Source: Amycolatopsis sacchari (lineage in GTDB: Bacteria; Actinomycetota; Actinomycetes; Mycobacteriales; Pseudonocardiaceae). From it: a DNA stretch of 64,000 bases. A model generated the notes under the pieces. It was not told the origin of the DNA and did not search any database. It saw only the letters and a list, made by a program, of their open reading frames with translations. Of this stretch, positions 51,001 to 59,793 are shown piece by piece; the stretch's first letter is position 1; each line of letters starts with the position of its first letter. A program made the position numbers and the translations under genes. The stretch lies in the NCBI RefSeq assembly GCF_900114035.1, contig NZ_FORP01000029.1, forward strand, positions 1 to 64,000, written 5' to 3'.

Positions 51001-52224
51001 TCAGCCCGCCACCCGGCCGGGTGCGGGCAGTGCGGGCCGCTGTCCGCCCGAGGCGAGGAAGGCGGCGACCGGCAGGGTCGCCGCACCGCGGGCGACGGCG
51101 TCCGGTCCGAGCGCGCCCAGTTCGATCGAAACCTGCGAGAACGGCAGGCGCAGGGCGTGCTCCCGCGCCGCCTCCCGGATCCTCGGCAACAACGGCGCGA
51201 GGGCCAGTCCCGCCCAGCCGCCGATGATCACGCGCCGCGGGGTGAGCAGGTTGACCAGGTTCGCGATGCCGACGCCGAGCAGCAGGGCGGTCTCCCCGAG
51301 GACGTCCCTGGCCGCCTGCCCCGCGGCCGAGGGATCCCGCTCCGCCAGCTCCAGGATCCGCCCCAGCGCCCGCTCCTCCTCCGCCGGGTCGATGCGGGCC
51401 GCGCCCTCGCTCTCCAGGTAGCGCGCGATCACCGACTCCGCGCCGACGTAGGCCTCCAGGCAGCCACGCGCACCGCAGCGGCAGCGCCTGCCGCCGATCT
51501 GCACCGTGGTGTGGCCCCATTCCCCGGCACTGGTGACCGAAGCTCCGTCGGCGATGAGGGAGGCACCGGCACCCGACCCGAGCAGCAGGAAGACCGCGCT
51601 GCCGGTACCGGCACCCGAGCCGAACCACAACTCGGCCTGCCCCATGGTGGCGGCCCCGTTGTCGATGAACAGCGGCAGGTCGGTGTGGGCCCGCAGCAGG
51701 TCCTCGAGCGGGACGCCGTCCCAGCCGACGGTCTGACCGTGCACGACGGCCGTCGGGTCCTGCCGCACGATGCCCGGCACGCCGATCCCGGCGCCCAATA
51801 CCGGGTGCGCGTCGGCGGCCAGCTCCGCCAGCCCCACCGCGATGCCCTCGACCACCTGCCGCGGATCAGGGCGGGCACCGTCCACGGGGAGATCGGCCGA
51901 CGCCTGCTCCGCCAGGCCGAGGTCGAACCGCTCCACGCGGATCCGCGTCTCCCCCACGTCGATCCCGATGACCTGGAACCGCGCCGTGTCCACGCGGAGC
52001 AGGATGCGGGGCCGCCCGCCGTCGGACTCCACCGCCCCCGCCTCGACCACCACACCGGCCTCGATCAGGTCGGCGGCCACGTTGCTGACCGACGCCGAGC
52101 TGAGCCCCGTCGCGGAGATCAGGTCCTGGCGGCTGAGCGGGCCGCGGAAGTACAGCTCGCGCAGCAACCGGGACCGGTTGGCCCGGCGCAGGTCACGGAC
52201 GTTCCGGCGGCCGGCGTCGGTCAT
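51001..52224 (-). CDS. ROK-family transcriptional regulator
   Basis: This 407-residue protein has an N-terminal winged HTH (about 10-75): NRSRLLRELYFRGPLSRQDL and SATGLSSASVSNVAADLIEA. The ROK sugar-kinase-like domain follows. Glucose-binding and zinc motifs GEWGHTTVQIGGRRCRCGAR and GCLEAYVG are present; the kinase nucleotide loop is altered (LLLGSGAGASLIADG), as expected of regulators. It should sense glucose or an oligosaccharide and control the divergent sugar ABC/GH1 operon. AAGGGGAG lies 4 bases before the ATG. The divergent gap holds two dyads over a promoter. Confidence 0.9.
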   Translation of the reverse strand: MTDAGRRNVRDLRRANRSRLLRELYFRGPLSRQDLISATGLSSASVSNVAADLIEAGVVVEAGAVESDGGRPRILLRVDTARFQVIGIDVGETRIRVERFDLGLAEQASADLPVDGARPDPRQVVEGIAVGLAELAADAHPVLGAGIGVPGIVRQDPTAVVHGQTVGWDGVPLEDLLRAHTDLPLFIDNGAATMGQAELWFGSGAGTGSAVFLLLGSGAGASLIADGASVTSAGEWGHTTVQIGGRRCRCGARGCLEAYVGAESVIARYLESEGAARIDPAEEERALGRILELAERDPSAAGQAARDVLGETALLLGVGIANLVNLLTPRRVIIGGWAGLALAPLLPRIREAAREHALRLPFSQVSIELGALGPDAVARGAATLPVAAFLASGGQRPALPAPGRVAG

Positions 52225-52285
52225 GCGTCTCCCCTTCACACCCTGGCGCGGCCGTCGCGGCCACTCCCCGATTCTGCTCCACCTG

Positions 52286-52332
52286 TTGACGTGAGACTTA
52301 CCTCACAGGTTAAATCACGTCGTGAACTAACC
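52286..52332 (+). promoter_or_regulatory. promoter overlapped by two dyads (ROK operators)
   Basis: TTGACG (52286-52291) and TTAAAT (52310-52315), 18 bases apart, form a promoter towards the binding-protein gene. GTGAG and CTCAC arms (52291-52306) fill the spacer. A 25-base near-palindrome (52308-52332) has left half GGTTAAATCACG, a central T and right half CGTGAACTAACC, with 10 of 12 positions paired; it covers the -10. A regulator bound here would block RNA polymerase. The ROK protein encoded on the other side is the natural candidate. Confidence 0.65.
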
Positions 52333-52439
52333 CTCGAAGAAAGTGTTCACCACCGTACCCGTCCCCCGCGGCCTCCCCCGTCCCCCGCCGCGCTCCGCAG
52401 CCCGTCCCCCTCGAACCTTCCACCGCTGAAAGGTCCGGA

Positions 52440-53759
52440 ATGCGCCCTCCCCACCGACTACGCTCCGCCCTGCTCACCGTGGCCGTTTCGGTCACCCTGC
52501 TCGCCACCGCGTGCGGCGGGGGCGGCTCCTCCAGCTCCGGCGGTCAGCCCACCATCACCTACTGGGCCAGCGACCAGGGCAGCTCCATCGCGCAGGACGT
52601 CAAAGTGCTCACGCCCGAGCTCGACGAGTTCACCCGGCAGACCGGGATCAAGGTCGACCTCGAGGTGATCGGCTGGAACGACCTGCTCAACCGGATACTC
52701 GCCGCGGCCACCTCCGGCCAGGGCCCGGACGTGGTGAACATCGGCAACACGTGGTCGACCTCGCTGCAGGCCACCGGGGCGTTCGTGCCCATGTCCGGCG
52801 AACTGCTCGACCGGATCGGCGGCAGGAGCCGCTTCCTGCCCAACGCGCTCGCGGCCACCGGGGAACCCGGCAAGGACCCGGTCGGCGTGCCGCTCTACTC
52901 GATGGCTTACGCGCTCTACTACAACAAGGCGATGTTCGCGGCGGCCGGGATCGCGAACCCGCCGGCCACCTGGGAGGAGTTCGTCGCCGACGCCCAGCGG
53001 CTCACGCACGGCGACCAGTGGGGCGTCAGCGTCGAGGGCGCGAGCACGTCCGAGAACGCCCACCACGCCTTCACCTTCAGCCAGCAGCAGGGCGGCAGCT
53101 TCTTCGACGCCGCGGGCAAGCCCACGTTCAACACGCCGCAGAACGTCGCCGGGATCAAGCAGTACGTCGACTTCATCGCGAAGGACAGGATCGCCAACCC
53201 CAGCGCCGCCGAGTACTCCAACGGCACCGAGGCGGTCCAGGACTTCGCCACCGGCAAGGCGGCGATGCTGCTGTGGCAGACCGCCGACTCGCAGCTGGCG
53301 AACTACGGCATGGACCCCGCGCAGTACGGCGTCGCCCCGATCCCGTTCCCGGCGACGCCACCCGCCGGGAGCAAGCACGTGAACTCGATCGTCGCGGGCA
53401 TCAACCTGTGCGTGTTCGCCGGCACGAAGAACCAGGACGCGGCCCTGCGGTTCGTGCAGTTCATGACCAGCAAGCAGACCCAGATCGACCTCAACAAGGC
53501 GTACAGCTCCCTGCCTTCGGTGACCGACGCCTACTCCGACCCGGCCTTCCAGACCGAGACCGCCGCGGTCTACCGCAAGATCCTGACCGAATCAGCCGCG
53601 CCCATGCCGGCCGTCGCACAGGAAAGCCAGTTCGAGACGGCGATGGGCACGGTGCTGAAGAACCTGTTCGCCGCCGCCGCGAGCGGCAAGCCCGTCACCG
53701 AGCAGACCGTGGCGGCCCAGCTGGACCAGGCGCAGCAGCAGCTGAACGCGGGCGGCTGA
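52440..53759 (+). CDS. sugar ABC transporter substrate-binding lipoprotein
   Basis: This 439-residue lipoprotein has a signal peptide with lipobox LATAC (Cys25). A family-1 sugar-binding fold follows: TITYWASDQGSSIAQDVKVL, EFTRQTGIKVDLEVIGWNDL, ILAAATSGQGPDVVNIGNTW. AAAGG lies 6 bases before the ATG. It should capture glucan oligosaccharides, perhaps laminaribiose or gentiobiose, released by the secreted glucanases, and deliver them to the two permeases downstream. Ligand is inferred from the neighbouring GH1, GH16 and GH55 genes. Confidence 0.9.
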   Translation: MRPPHRLRSALLTVAVSVTLLATACGGGGSSSSGGQPTITYWASDQGSSIAQDVKVLTPELDEFTRQTGIKVDLEVIGWNDLLNRILAAATSGQGPDVVNIGNTWSTSLQATGAFVPMSGELLDRIGGRSRFLPNALAATGEPGKDPVGVPLYSMAYALYYNKAMFAAAGIANPPATWEEFVADAQRLTHGDQWGVSVEGASTSENAHHAFTFSQQQGGSFFDAAGKPTFNTPQNVAGIKQYVDFIAKDRIANPSAAEYSNGTEAVQDFATGKAAMLLWQTADSQLANYGMDPAQYGVAPIPFPATPPAGSKHVNSIVAGINLCVFAGTKNQDAALRFVQFMTSKQTQIDLNKAYSSLPSVTDAYSDPAFQTETAAVYRKILTESAAPMPAVAQESQFETAMGTVLKNLFAAAASGKPVTEQTVAAQLDQAQQQLNAGG

Positions 53760-53844
53760 CCGCGCACCTCCTCGTCGTGGGCCGGGGTTCCGCCACCCCG
53801 GCCCACGGCCTTCGCCGCCCTCGTACCGCCCGGGAGGACAACCG

Positions 53845-54822
53845 ATGACCGTCGCCGAAGTCGCCAGGCCACCCGCCCCCGCGCCCGCGCCGCCGCGGGC
53901 GCGCCGGTCGTGGGTCCGGCTCCGCCGCGTGGGCCTGCCCTACCTGCTCCTGCTGCCCGCGGTGGTGTTCGAACTGCTCGTGCACGTCGTGCCGATGCTC
54001 GTCGGCATCTTCATGAGCTTCAAGCAGCTGACCCAGTTCTTCATCCGGAACTGGAGCGCCGCCCCGTTCACCGGACTGGCCAACTACCGTTTCGCGCTGG
54101 ACTTCGACGGCGCGGTCGGCCGCCAGCTGCTGCACTCCTTCACCGTCACGTGCGCGTTCACCGTGCTGACGGTCGGGCTGTGCTGGCTGCTCGGCACCGC
54201 CGCGGCGGTGCTGACGCAGGACCCGTTCCGCGGCCGTGGCCTGCTGCGCACCTACTTCCTCGTGCCCTACGCGCTGCCCGCCTACACCGCCGCGATCACG
54301 TGGGAGTTCCTGTTCCAGCGCGACAACGGGCTCGTCAACCACGTGCTGGTGGACCAGTTGCACCTGTTCGCCGAGCCGCCGTTCTGGCTGCTCGGCGGCA
54401 ACAGCTTCGCCGCGCTGGTGATCACCGCGGTCTGGCGGATGTGGCCGTTCGCGTTCCTCGTGGTGACCGCGGGGCTGCAGAACATCCCCGGCGAACTGTA
54501 CGAGGCGGCGGCGATCGACGGAGCGGGTGTGTGGCGGCGGCTGCGCTCGGTCACGCTGCCCCAGCTGCGCCCGGTCAACCAGGTGCTGATCCTGGTGCTG
54601 TTCCTGTGGAACTTCAACGACTTCAACACCCCGTACGTGTTGTTCGGCAACGTCGCACCGCCGGAGGCGAACCTGCTGTCACTGCAGATCTACGACACCT
54701 CCTTCCACAGCTGGAACTTCGGCGCCGGATCGGCGATGTCGGTCCTGCTGCTGCTGTTCCTGCTGCTGGTCACCTCGGCCTACCTGCTGGCCACGTCACG
54801 CAGGGGGAAGGCCGATGCCTGA
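53845..54822 (+). CDS. sugar ABC transporter permease (MalF-like)
   Basis: This 325-residue permease has a Pro/Ala/Arg-rich N-terminal tail and six hydrophobic segments. VGLPYLLLLPAVVFELLVHV is the first. The EAA loop reads GELYEAAAIDGAGVWRRLRS, followed by VTLPQLRPVNQVL. GGGAGG lies 7 bases before the ATG. Its stop overlaps the next gene by 8 bases. As with the other sugar importer in the window there is no ATPase gene nearby. Confidence 0.9.
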   Translation: MTVAEVARPPAPAPAPPRARRSWVRLRRVGLPYLLLLPAVVFELLVHVVPMLVGIFMSFKQLTQFFIRNWSAAPFTGLANYRFALDFDGAVGRQLLHSFTVTCAFTVLTVGLCWLLGTAAAVLTQDPFRGRGLLRTYFLVPYALPAYTAAITWEFLFQRDNGLVNHVLVDQLHLFAEPPFWLLGGNSFAALVITAVWRMWPFAFLVVTAGLQNIPGELYEAAAIDGAGVWRRLRSVTLPQLRPVNQVLILVLFLWNFNDFNTPYVLFGNVAPPEANLLSLQIYDTSFHSWNFGAGSAMSVLLLLFLLLVTSAYLLATSRRGKADA

Positions 54823-55675
54823 CCGCCGCTCCCCCATGGCCCCACCGCGTTCGTTCCTGTGGACGCGCCGGATCGGGCTGAGCCTGCTCGCGCTGCTCAC
54901 GTCGGTGCCGCTCTACGTCATGCTCTCCAGTTCGGTCAAACCGCTGAGGGACGTCCAGGCGGCGTTCACGTGGATCCCGACGCACCCCACGCTGGCGCCG
55001 TACGTGGACATGTGGAGCACCGTGCCCCTGGCGCACTACTTCCTGAACAGCCTCGTCGTGTGCGTGTGCTCCACGGCGGTGTCGGTGGTGGTGGCGGTCC
55101 TCGCCGCGTACGCGGTCAGCCGCCACCGGTTCCCCGGCCGGCGCCTGTTCAGCGTGACGGTGCTGTCGACGCAGATGTTCCCCGGGATCCTGTTCCTCCT
55201 GCCGCTGTTCCTGATCTACGTCAACATCGGGGCGGCGACCGGGGTGCAGCTGTCGGGTTCCCGGCTGGGCCTGGTGATCACCTACCTGACGTTCACGCTG
55301 CCGTTCTCGATCTGGATGCTCGTCGGCTACTTCGACTCGATCCCGCGCGAGCTGGACGAAGCGGCGAAGGTCGACGGCAACGGCCCGCTCGGCGCGCTCG
55401 TACGGGTCATCCTGCCCGCCGCCGTGCCCGGCATCGTCACCGTCACCGTCTACTCGTTCATGACGGCCTGGGGTGAGGTGCTGTTCGCGTCGGTGATGAC
55501 CGGCGACGCCACCCGCACCCTCGCCGTGGGCCTGCGCAACTACGCGTCGCAGAACGACGTGTACTGGAACCAGATCATGGCGGCCTCGCTGGTGATCAGC
55601 GTGCCCGTCGTGGCGGCGTTCCTGCTGCTGCAGCGCTACCTCGTGGCCGGCCTGACCGCCGGTTCGGTCAAGTGA
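54815..55675 (+). CDS. sugar ABC transporter permease (MalG-like)
   Basis: This 286-residue permease has six hydrophobic segments. The EAA loop reads [20 protein letters not shown], followed by [11 protein letters not shown]. Near its start [20 protein letters not shown] is the usual MalG extracytoplasmic region. It completes the transmembrane channel with the MalF-like partner. The short spacing to the GH1 gene (29 bases) indicates one operon. Confidence 0.9.
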   Translation: MPDRRSPMAPPRSFLWTRRIGLSLLALLTSVPLYVMLSSSVKPLRDVQAAFTWIPTHPTLAPYVDMWSTVPLAHYFLNSLVVCVCSTAVSVVVAVLAAYAVSRHRFPGRRLFSVTVLSTQMFPGILFLLPLFLIYVNIGAATGVQLSGSRLGLVITYLTFTLPFSIWMLVGYFDSIPRELDEAAKVDGNGPLGALVRVILPAAVPGIVTVTVYSFMTAWGEVLFASVMTGDATRTLAVGLRNYASQNDVYWNQIMAASLVISVPVVAAFLLLQRYLVAGLTAGSVK

Positions 55676-55704
55676 GTCCCCGTCCCCGCGATCCGAGGAG
55701 TCCC

Positions 55705-57072
55705 ATGCGCCTTCCCGACCTCACCGCCTTCGGCCCCGGGTTCCGCTGGGGTGCCGCGACCGCCGCCTACCAGATCGAGGGCGCCGTCGCCGAGGACGGC
55801 CGGTCACCGTCCATCTGGGACACCTTCTGCGCGGTCCCCGGCGCGGTGGACGGCGGCGACACCGGTGAACACGCGTGCGACCACTACCACCGCTGGCGCG
55901 AGGACGTGGGGCTGATGCGCGAGCTCGGCCTCGGGGCGTACCGGTTCTCCGTCGCGTGGCCCCGGGTCGTGCCGGGCGGCACCGGCGCGGTGAACCGGGC
56001 CGGGCTGGACTTCTACGACCGCCTGGTGGACGCGCTGTGCGAGGCGGGGATCCGGCCGAACGTCACGCTGTACCACTGGGACCTGCCGCAGGTGCTGCAG
56101 GACCGGGGCGGCTGGCCGGTGCGGGAGACCGCGCAGGCGTTCGCCGACTACGCGGCCGTGGTCGCCGCCCGGCTCGGCGACCGGGTCACCGACTGGGCGA
56201 CGATCAACGAACCGTTGTGCACCGCGTGGATAGGGCACCTGGAGGGCCTGATGGCCCCGGGGCTGACCGACCTGACCGCGGCCGTCCGGGCCGCGTTCCA
56301 CCTGCACCTCGCGCACGGCCTGGCCGCGCAGGCGGTGCGCGCCGCGTCCCCCGGGCCCGTGCGGCTGGGCATCACCAACAACCTGAGCACGTGCGAGCCC
56401 GCGACGTCCGGGGAGGCCGACAAGGCGGCCGCCCAGCGCGCCGACGGGCACATCAACCGCTGGTGGCTCGACCCGGTGCTGGGGCGCGGCTACCCGGGGG
56501 ACATGCTGGAGGTGTACGGAGTGGACCTGCCCGAGCGTCCCGGTGACCTCGCCACGATCGCGCAGCCGCTGGACTGGCTCGGCGTGAACTACTACTTCCC
56601 GCAGATCGTCGCGGACGATCCGGGGGCCGTCCCGTACTTCCGGCAGGTGCCGGGGCCGGGGCCACGGACGGGAATGGACTGGGAGGTGCACGCGGCGGGC
56701 CTGGAAGAGCTGTTGCTGCGCCTGGCCCACGAGTACGGGGTGCGTGAGCTGGTGGTCACCGAAAGTGGCGCGGCGTACCGGGACGTCGTGTCACCGGACG
56801 GCGCCGTGCACGACCCCGAGCGCGCGGCCTACGTGACCGAGCACGTGGCGGCGACCGCGCGCGCCGCAGCCGCGGGAGCCCCCGTGACGGGGTTCTACGT
56901 CTGGTCGCTGCTGGACAACTTCGAGTGGGCGTACGGCTACGACAAACGCTTCGGCCTCGTCCACGTCGACTACGCCACCCAGCGCCGCACGATCAAGGAC
57001 AGCGGTTACCTCTACGCCGACCTCATCGGGGAACACCGGCGCCTTACGCACAGGCCCACTTCGTCCGGGTAG
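55705..57072 (+). CDS. glycoside hydrolase family 1 beta-glucosidase
   Basis: This 455-residue cytosolic enzyme has the GH1 N-terminal signature [15 protein letters not shown]. The acid/base is in [11 protein letters not shown] (about residue 167) and the nucleophile in [11 protein letters not shown] (about 352). The nucleophile motif reads TESG instead of the usual TENG, a minor change seen in some actinobacterial members. [20 protein letters not shown] is the typical aglycone/glycone loop. GAGGAG lies 4 bases before this ATG, which is preferred over an upstream GTG. It should hydrolyse imported beta-glucosides to glucose, closing the glucan-use pathway. Last gene of the ROK-controlled operon. 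Confidence 0.9.
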   Translation: MRLPDLTAFGPGFRWGAATAAYQIEGAVAEDGRSPSIWDTFCAVPGAVDGGDTGEHACDHYHRWREDVGLMRELGLGAYRFSVAWPRVVPGGTGAVNRAGLDFYDRLVDALCEAGIRPNVTLYHWDLPQVLQDRGGWPVRETAQAFADYAAVVAARLGDRVTDWATINEPLCTAWIGHLEGLMAPGLTDLTAAVRAAFHLHLAHGLAAQAVRAASPGPVRLGITNNLSTCEPATSGEADKAAAQRADGHINRWWLDPVLGRGYPGDMLEVYGVDLPERPGDLATIAQPLDWLGVNYYFPQIVADDPGAVPYFRQVPGPGPRTGMDWEVHAAGLEELLLRLAHEYGVRELVVTESGAAYRDVVSPDGAVHDPERAAYVTEHVAATARAAAAGAPVTGFYVWSLLDNFEWAYGYDKRFGLVHVDYATQRRTIKDSGYLYADLIGEHRRLTHRPTSSG

Positions 57073-57089
57073 CAAAGGGTGGGCTCGCC

Positions 57090-57506
57090 GCCAGCGCGGT
57101 CACGGCAGCGAAACCCGCCGCCGTATGACGGGCGGCCACATCTCCTGTGCCACGGTGCGCGCAGGCGTGCTGGTGCGCGGCCGCGAGCCACATACCTGGC
57201 GCTCGCCGTACTTGGCGGCTGTCGGACCGGCAACGCGCGAGCCGGCGGATCCGCCGATCCACGGTACGGCAAGTGCGAGTCCGTACTGCCACGGCGCGAA
57301 GTGGAGGTCACACAGCACGAGCACCCCAACCAGCGGATGGCGACGAGGGCGCCGAAACACTGGCAGGGCTCGAACGCACGACGCTGAGGGCGATCAAGGG
57401 CGAAGGCGCCGAACCCGAGACCGGAGCCGTAGGCACTGACCGCATACGCGGCCCACAGCCATCCGAATCCCGCCCGAGCTTCCGGTGCGCCACGTCGTTC
57501 CTTCAT
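57090..57506 (-). pseudogene. MFS transporter fossil
   Basis: The minus strand begins with GFGWLWAAYAVSAYGSGLGF, the classic first helix of an actinobacterial MFS exporter. After a frame change it continues with LVGVLVLCDLHFAPWQYGLA and VPWIGGSAGSRVAGPTAAKY, then GERQV, matching a mid-protein helix pair with its loop. Most of the protein is missing, and frames change at least twice. It is divergent from a damaged LysR gene, suggesting that an exporter-regulator pair decayed together. Confidence 0.65.
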
Positions 57507-57575
57507 CGGGTGTGTCCGCGACCGCCGGTTCTGCCCGGGTTAGGCAATCCCGAGTGGCGACTTGGGAGGTAACAA

Positions 57576-58490
57576 CCGATCTTCTCGGAAGGACGGTTCC
57601 AGAGCGCGGCCGACGAACTCGGCCTCACCCAGCAGGCCGTCTCGAAGCGCATCGGTGCTCTAGAGCGTGAGCTCGGCGTGGTCCTCTTCGCCCGCGGACC
57701 CCGCGGCGCCACGCTGACCGTCGACGGCCAGGCGTTCCTGCCGCACGCCCGCGAGCTGCTCCAGGCCGAGGACCGCGCCCTCGCATCGGTGCTGCCCGGA
57801 CGCCGGGCGCTCCGCGTCGGCGTGCGGAACCGGCGGACGGCACCGGCCACGCTCCTGCACGCCTTCTACCAGCAGCGCCGCGTGCGCGACCTGGACGTTG
57901 TCACATTGCCCGACCTCAACCTCGAGGCGGCGCTGGCCGCCGTCGCGGACGCCGTGGACGCCACGTTCCGCGGTCTGACCGACCCGAGGAGGCAACTCTC
58001 AGGCACGGGACTCTCGAGCGCCCTGGTCATCGAGGACCGCCACGAGCTGCTGGTCGGCCCGAAGCACCCGCTTGCAGATGCTCCGTCTGTGACCCCACAC
58101 CAGCTCGCCGATCACCCGATCTGGATGCCGGGACTGCCCAGCGGGGACGAGGTCTCGGCCTACTACACCGAACTCAGCGCCACTTCCGGGATCACCATCG
58201 ACGTCCTCGGCCCCGCGTTCGGCGCCGAGGTGCTGATGACCGAGATCGCCGAGTCGGCGACGCCCGCCAACCTCGTCGGCGAAGGCTCCCGCTATCTCTG
58301 GCCCACGCACTACGACCTTCGACGCATACCGATCGTCGACCCCGGACCGGTCTTCCCGCTGTGGGGCATCTGGCGTACCGACAACCGGCAGCCCGATCTG
58401 GCCGAGCTACTCGCCTTCCTCGAAGCCGACTCCACTGGCCGGCAACGCAGCGACACATGGCTCCCGTCCTGGGCCCGCCAAGACCACTAG
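57576..58490 (+). pseudogene. LysR-family regulator lacking its N-terminal start
   Basis: In the open frame the HTH reads SEGRFQSAADELGLTQQAVS, then KRIGALERELGVVLFARGPR and GATLTVDGQAF. A LysR effector domain of normal length follows to the stop. The first 15 or so residues (the usual MELRxLRYFVAVAE) are absent. A TAA lies in frame at 57570, and a good ribosome site (GGGAGG at 57564-57569) is followed by no ATG or GTG in frame before the HTH. The first usable codon would be a GTG at 57678, which would delete most of the HTH. The gene therefore seems to have lost its start by a small deletion or frameshift. It is divergent from an MFS fossil. Confidence 0.7.
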
Positions 58491-58905
58491 CCAGAGCTGC
58501 TGCAACTTCGGTGAGCAGCTACGACGCCGTCGTCGTGTCAACGGGCCCCAGTCCGCAGTTCTAGTCGCGCGGATAGTGTCGCAACCCCCCCTCGGGCACG
58601 GACGCCACAACAGTTGAGCCTGCGTGAACTCCTCAACGCTGCCAATCGCCGGGCTCGCCGGTGTCCGGCAACGGATGACCCGATCCGGCGCCGGTTACCT
58701 CGCTCTCAAGGCCGCGGTGGCGACCGGGCTCGCCGTGCCGCGCTCACCCTTCCCCCATGACCACTCCCCTGAACTCCGAAGACCGCATCGACCGCTCCCT
58801 GCGCACGCTGATCTGGGTGGGGGTGATGGGGGCGTTCGCGCTGGGGTGATCACCGAGCACCTCCGCGGGTTTGCCTCCTCGTGTACTGGAGGAAGCACCT
58901 GCAGC
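58491..58905 (+). other. mostly gene-free stretch with a 30-codon membrane-protein remnant
   Basis: A short frame at 58757-58849 starts with ATG and reads TTPLNSEDRIDRSLRTLIWV, then GVMGAFALG and a stop. It looks like the N-terminal tail and first helix of a small membrane protein, but ends after about 10 hydrophobic residues, and no continuation is seen in other frames. The rest of the stretch has nothing I can assign. Confidence 0.35.
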
Positions 58906-58944
58906 TTGACACTTAGACCTCTAACAGTTAGTCTTCTAAGTGTC
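58906..58944 (+). promoter_or_regulatory. TTGACA promoter overlapped by a double MarR operator
   Basis: TTGACA (58906-58911) and TAGTCT (58929-58934) are 17 bases apart, a good promoter. Over it lie two 12-base dyads, TTAGACCTCTAA (58913-58924, perfect) and TTAGTCTTCTAA (58928-58939, one mismatched pair), 15 bases centre to centre. Together they form a larger 37-base palindrome with outer arms GACACTTAGA and TCTAAGTGTC. The downstream MarR gene makes autorepression very likely. Confidence 0.75.
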
Positions 58945-58971
58945 AGCGGAGTCGACCGACAGGAGTACGAG

Positions 58972-59301
58972 ATGCATGCGAAGCAGCCGGGAATGGTGCT
59001 GAAGGTCAAGGCGAAGCCCGGAATGGGGGACGAACTGTTCAAGGCTTGCCACGAGCTCCACTTCAACGGTGACCCGGACGGCCCCGTCGAGTGGGTGCTC
59101 GCTCGCTCGGACGAAGACCCCGACCTCATGTGGGCCTTCGAGTTCTACCGCGACGACGCGTCGTTCGACCGCCACTATTCGAGTGCGGCGCTCCAGGAAG
59201 GGCAGCTCGACGAAGGGCACCAGCGAATCGCCGACCTCGTCGCCGACGGTGCCGACGAATGGGGCGTCCGGGCGCCGGTGCACGTCGTCTCGGCCAGTTG
59301 A
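58972..59301 (+). CDS. ABM-like monooxygenase/quinol-oxidising small protein
   Basis: This 109-residue protein has an ABM-type ferredoxin-like fold: GMVLKVKAKPGMGDELFKAC, then EWVLARSDEDPDLMWAFEFY and DDASFDRHYSSAALQEGQLD. Homologues are cofactor-independent oxygenases or related detoxifying proteins. AGGAG lies 6 bases before the ATG. It directly follows the double MarR operator, and MarR and FAD-monooxygenase genes follow, so it is the first gene of a three-gene inducible unit. Confidence 0.82.
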   Translation: MHAKQPGMVLKVKAKPGMGDELFKACHELHFNGDPDGPVEWVLARSDEDPDLMWAFEFYRDDASFDRHYSSAALQEGQLDEGHQRIADLVADGADEWGVRAPVHVVSAS

Positions 59302-59312
59302 GGGTTCGACGT

Positions 59313-59753
59313 ATGGATGCGCGGGAAACGACCAGCAGCCTCGAACTGATGCGCTGGATCGTCTGGGCACAACGGAAAAGCGGCGAGGACTGGATCCGGG
59401 AGCGCGGGCTCACCCACGAGCAGAGTGCCGCGCTCGTCTACCTGGTCCACAACCCCGGGGCGATCCAGCGTGACATCGCCCAGATGAGCCGCACCAGCGC
59501 GGCGAGCGTGTCCAGCCTCCTGCAGGGGCTCGAGCGGCGCGGTCTCGTCGAGCGGCGCACCGAACCCGGCAACGAGCGCAGCAAACGCGTCTACGCGACA
59601 CCGGCGGGGCGCGAACTCATCGCCGGGTTCGACACCGCGATGACCGGCGTCGAGGAGACGATCCTGGCCCCGCTGGACCAGGCCGAGCGGGCCACCCTGC
59701 AGACCCTGCTCGGGAAGATCGCCGCGGACCTGCCGCAGCCGGCCGGGTCCTGA
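59313..59753 (+). CDS. MarR-family transcriptional regulator
   Basis: This 146-residue protein has the MarR winged helix: GLTHEQSAALVYLVHNPGAI, QRDIAQMSRTSAASVSSLLQ and GLERRGLVERRTEPGNERSK, with the basic wing. Helices at both ends form the dimer interface. The ATG is 12 bases after the ABM stop. It should bind the paired operator upstream and be released by a phenolic, quinone or similar ligand, then allow expression of the ABM and FAD monooxygenase. No Cys suggests ligand sensing instead of thiol oxidation. Confidence 0.88.
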   Translation: MDARETTSSLELMRWIVWAQRKSGEDWIRERGLTHEQSAALVYLVHNPGAIQRDIAQMSRTSAASVSSLLQGLERRGLVERRTEPGNERSKRVYATPAGRELIAGFDTAMTGVEETILAPLDQAERATLQTLLGKIAADLPQPAGS

Positions 59754-59793
59754 CCCCGCGCGTGACTTCCTCGCGCGTCCGAACAGGAGCATC

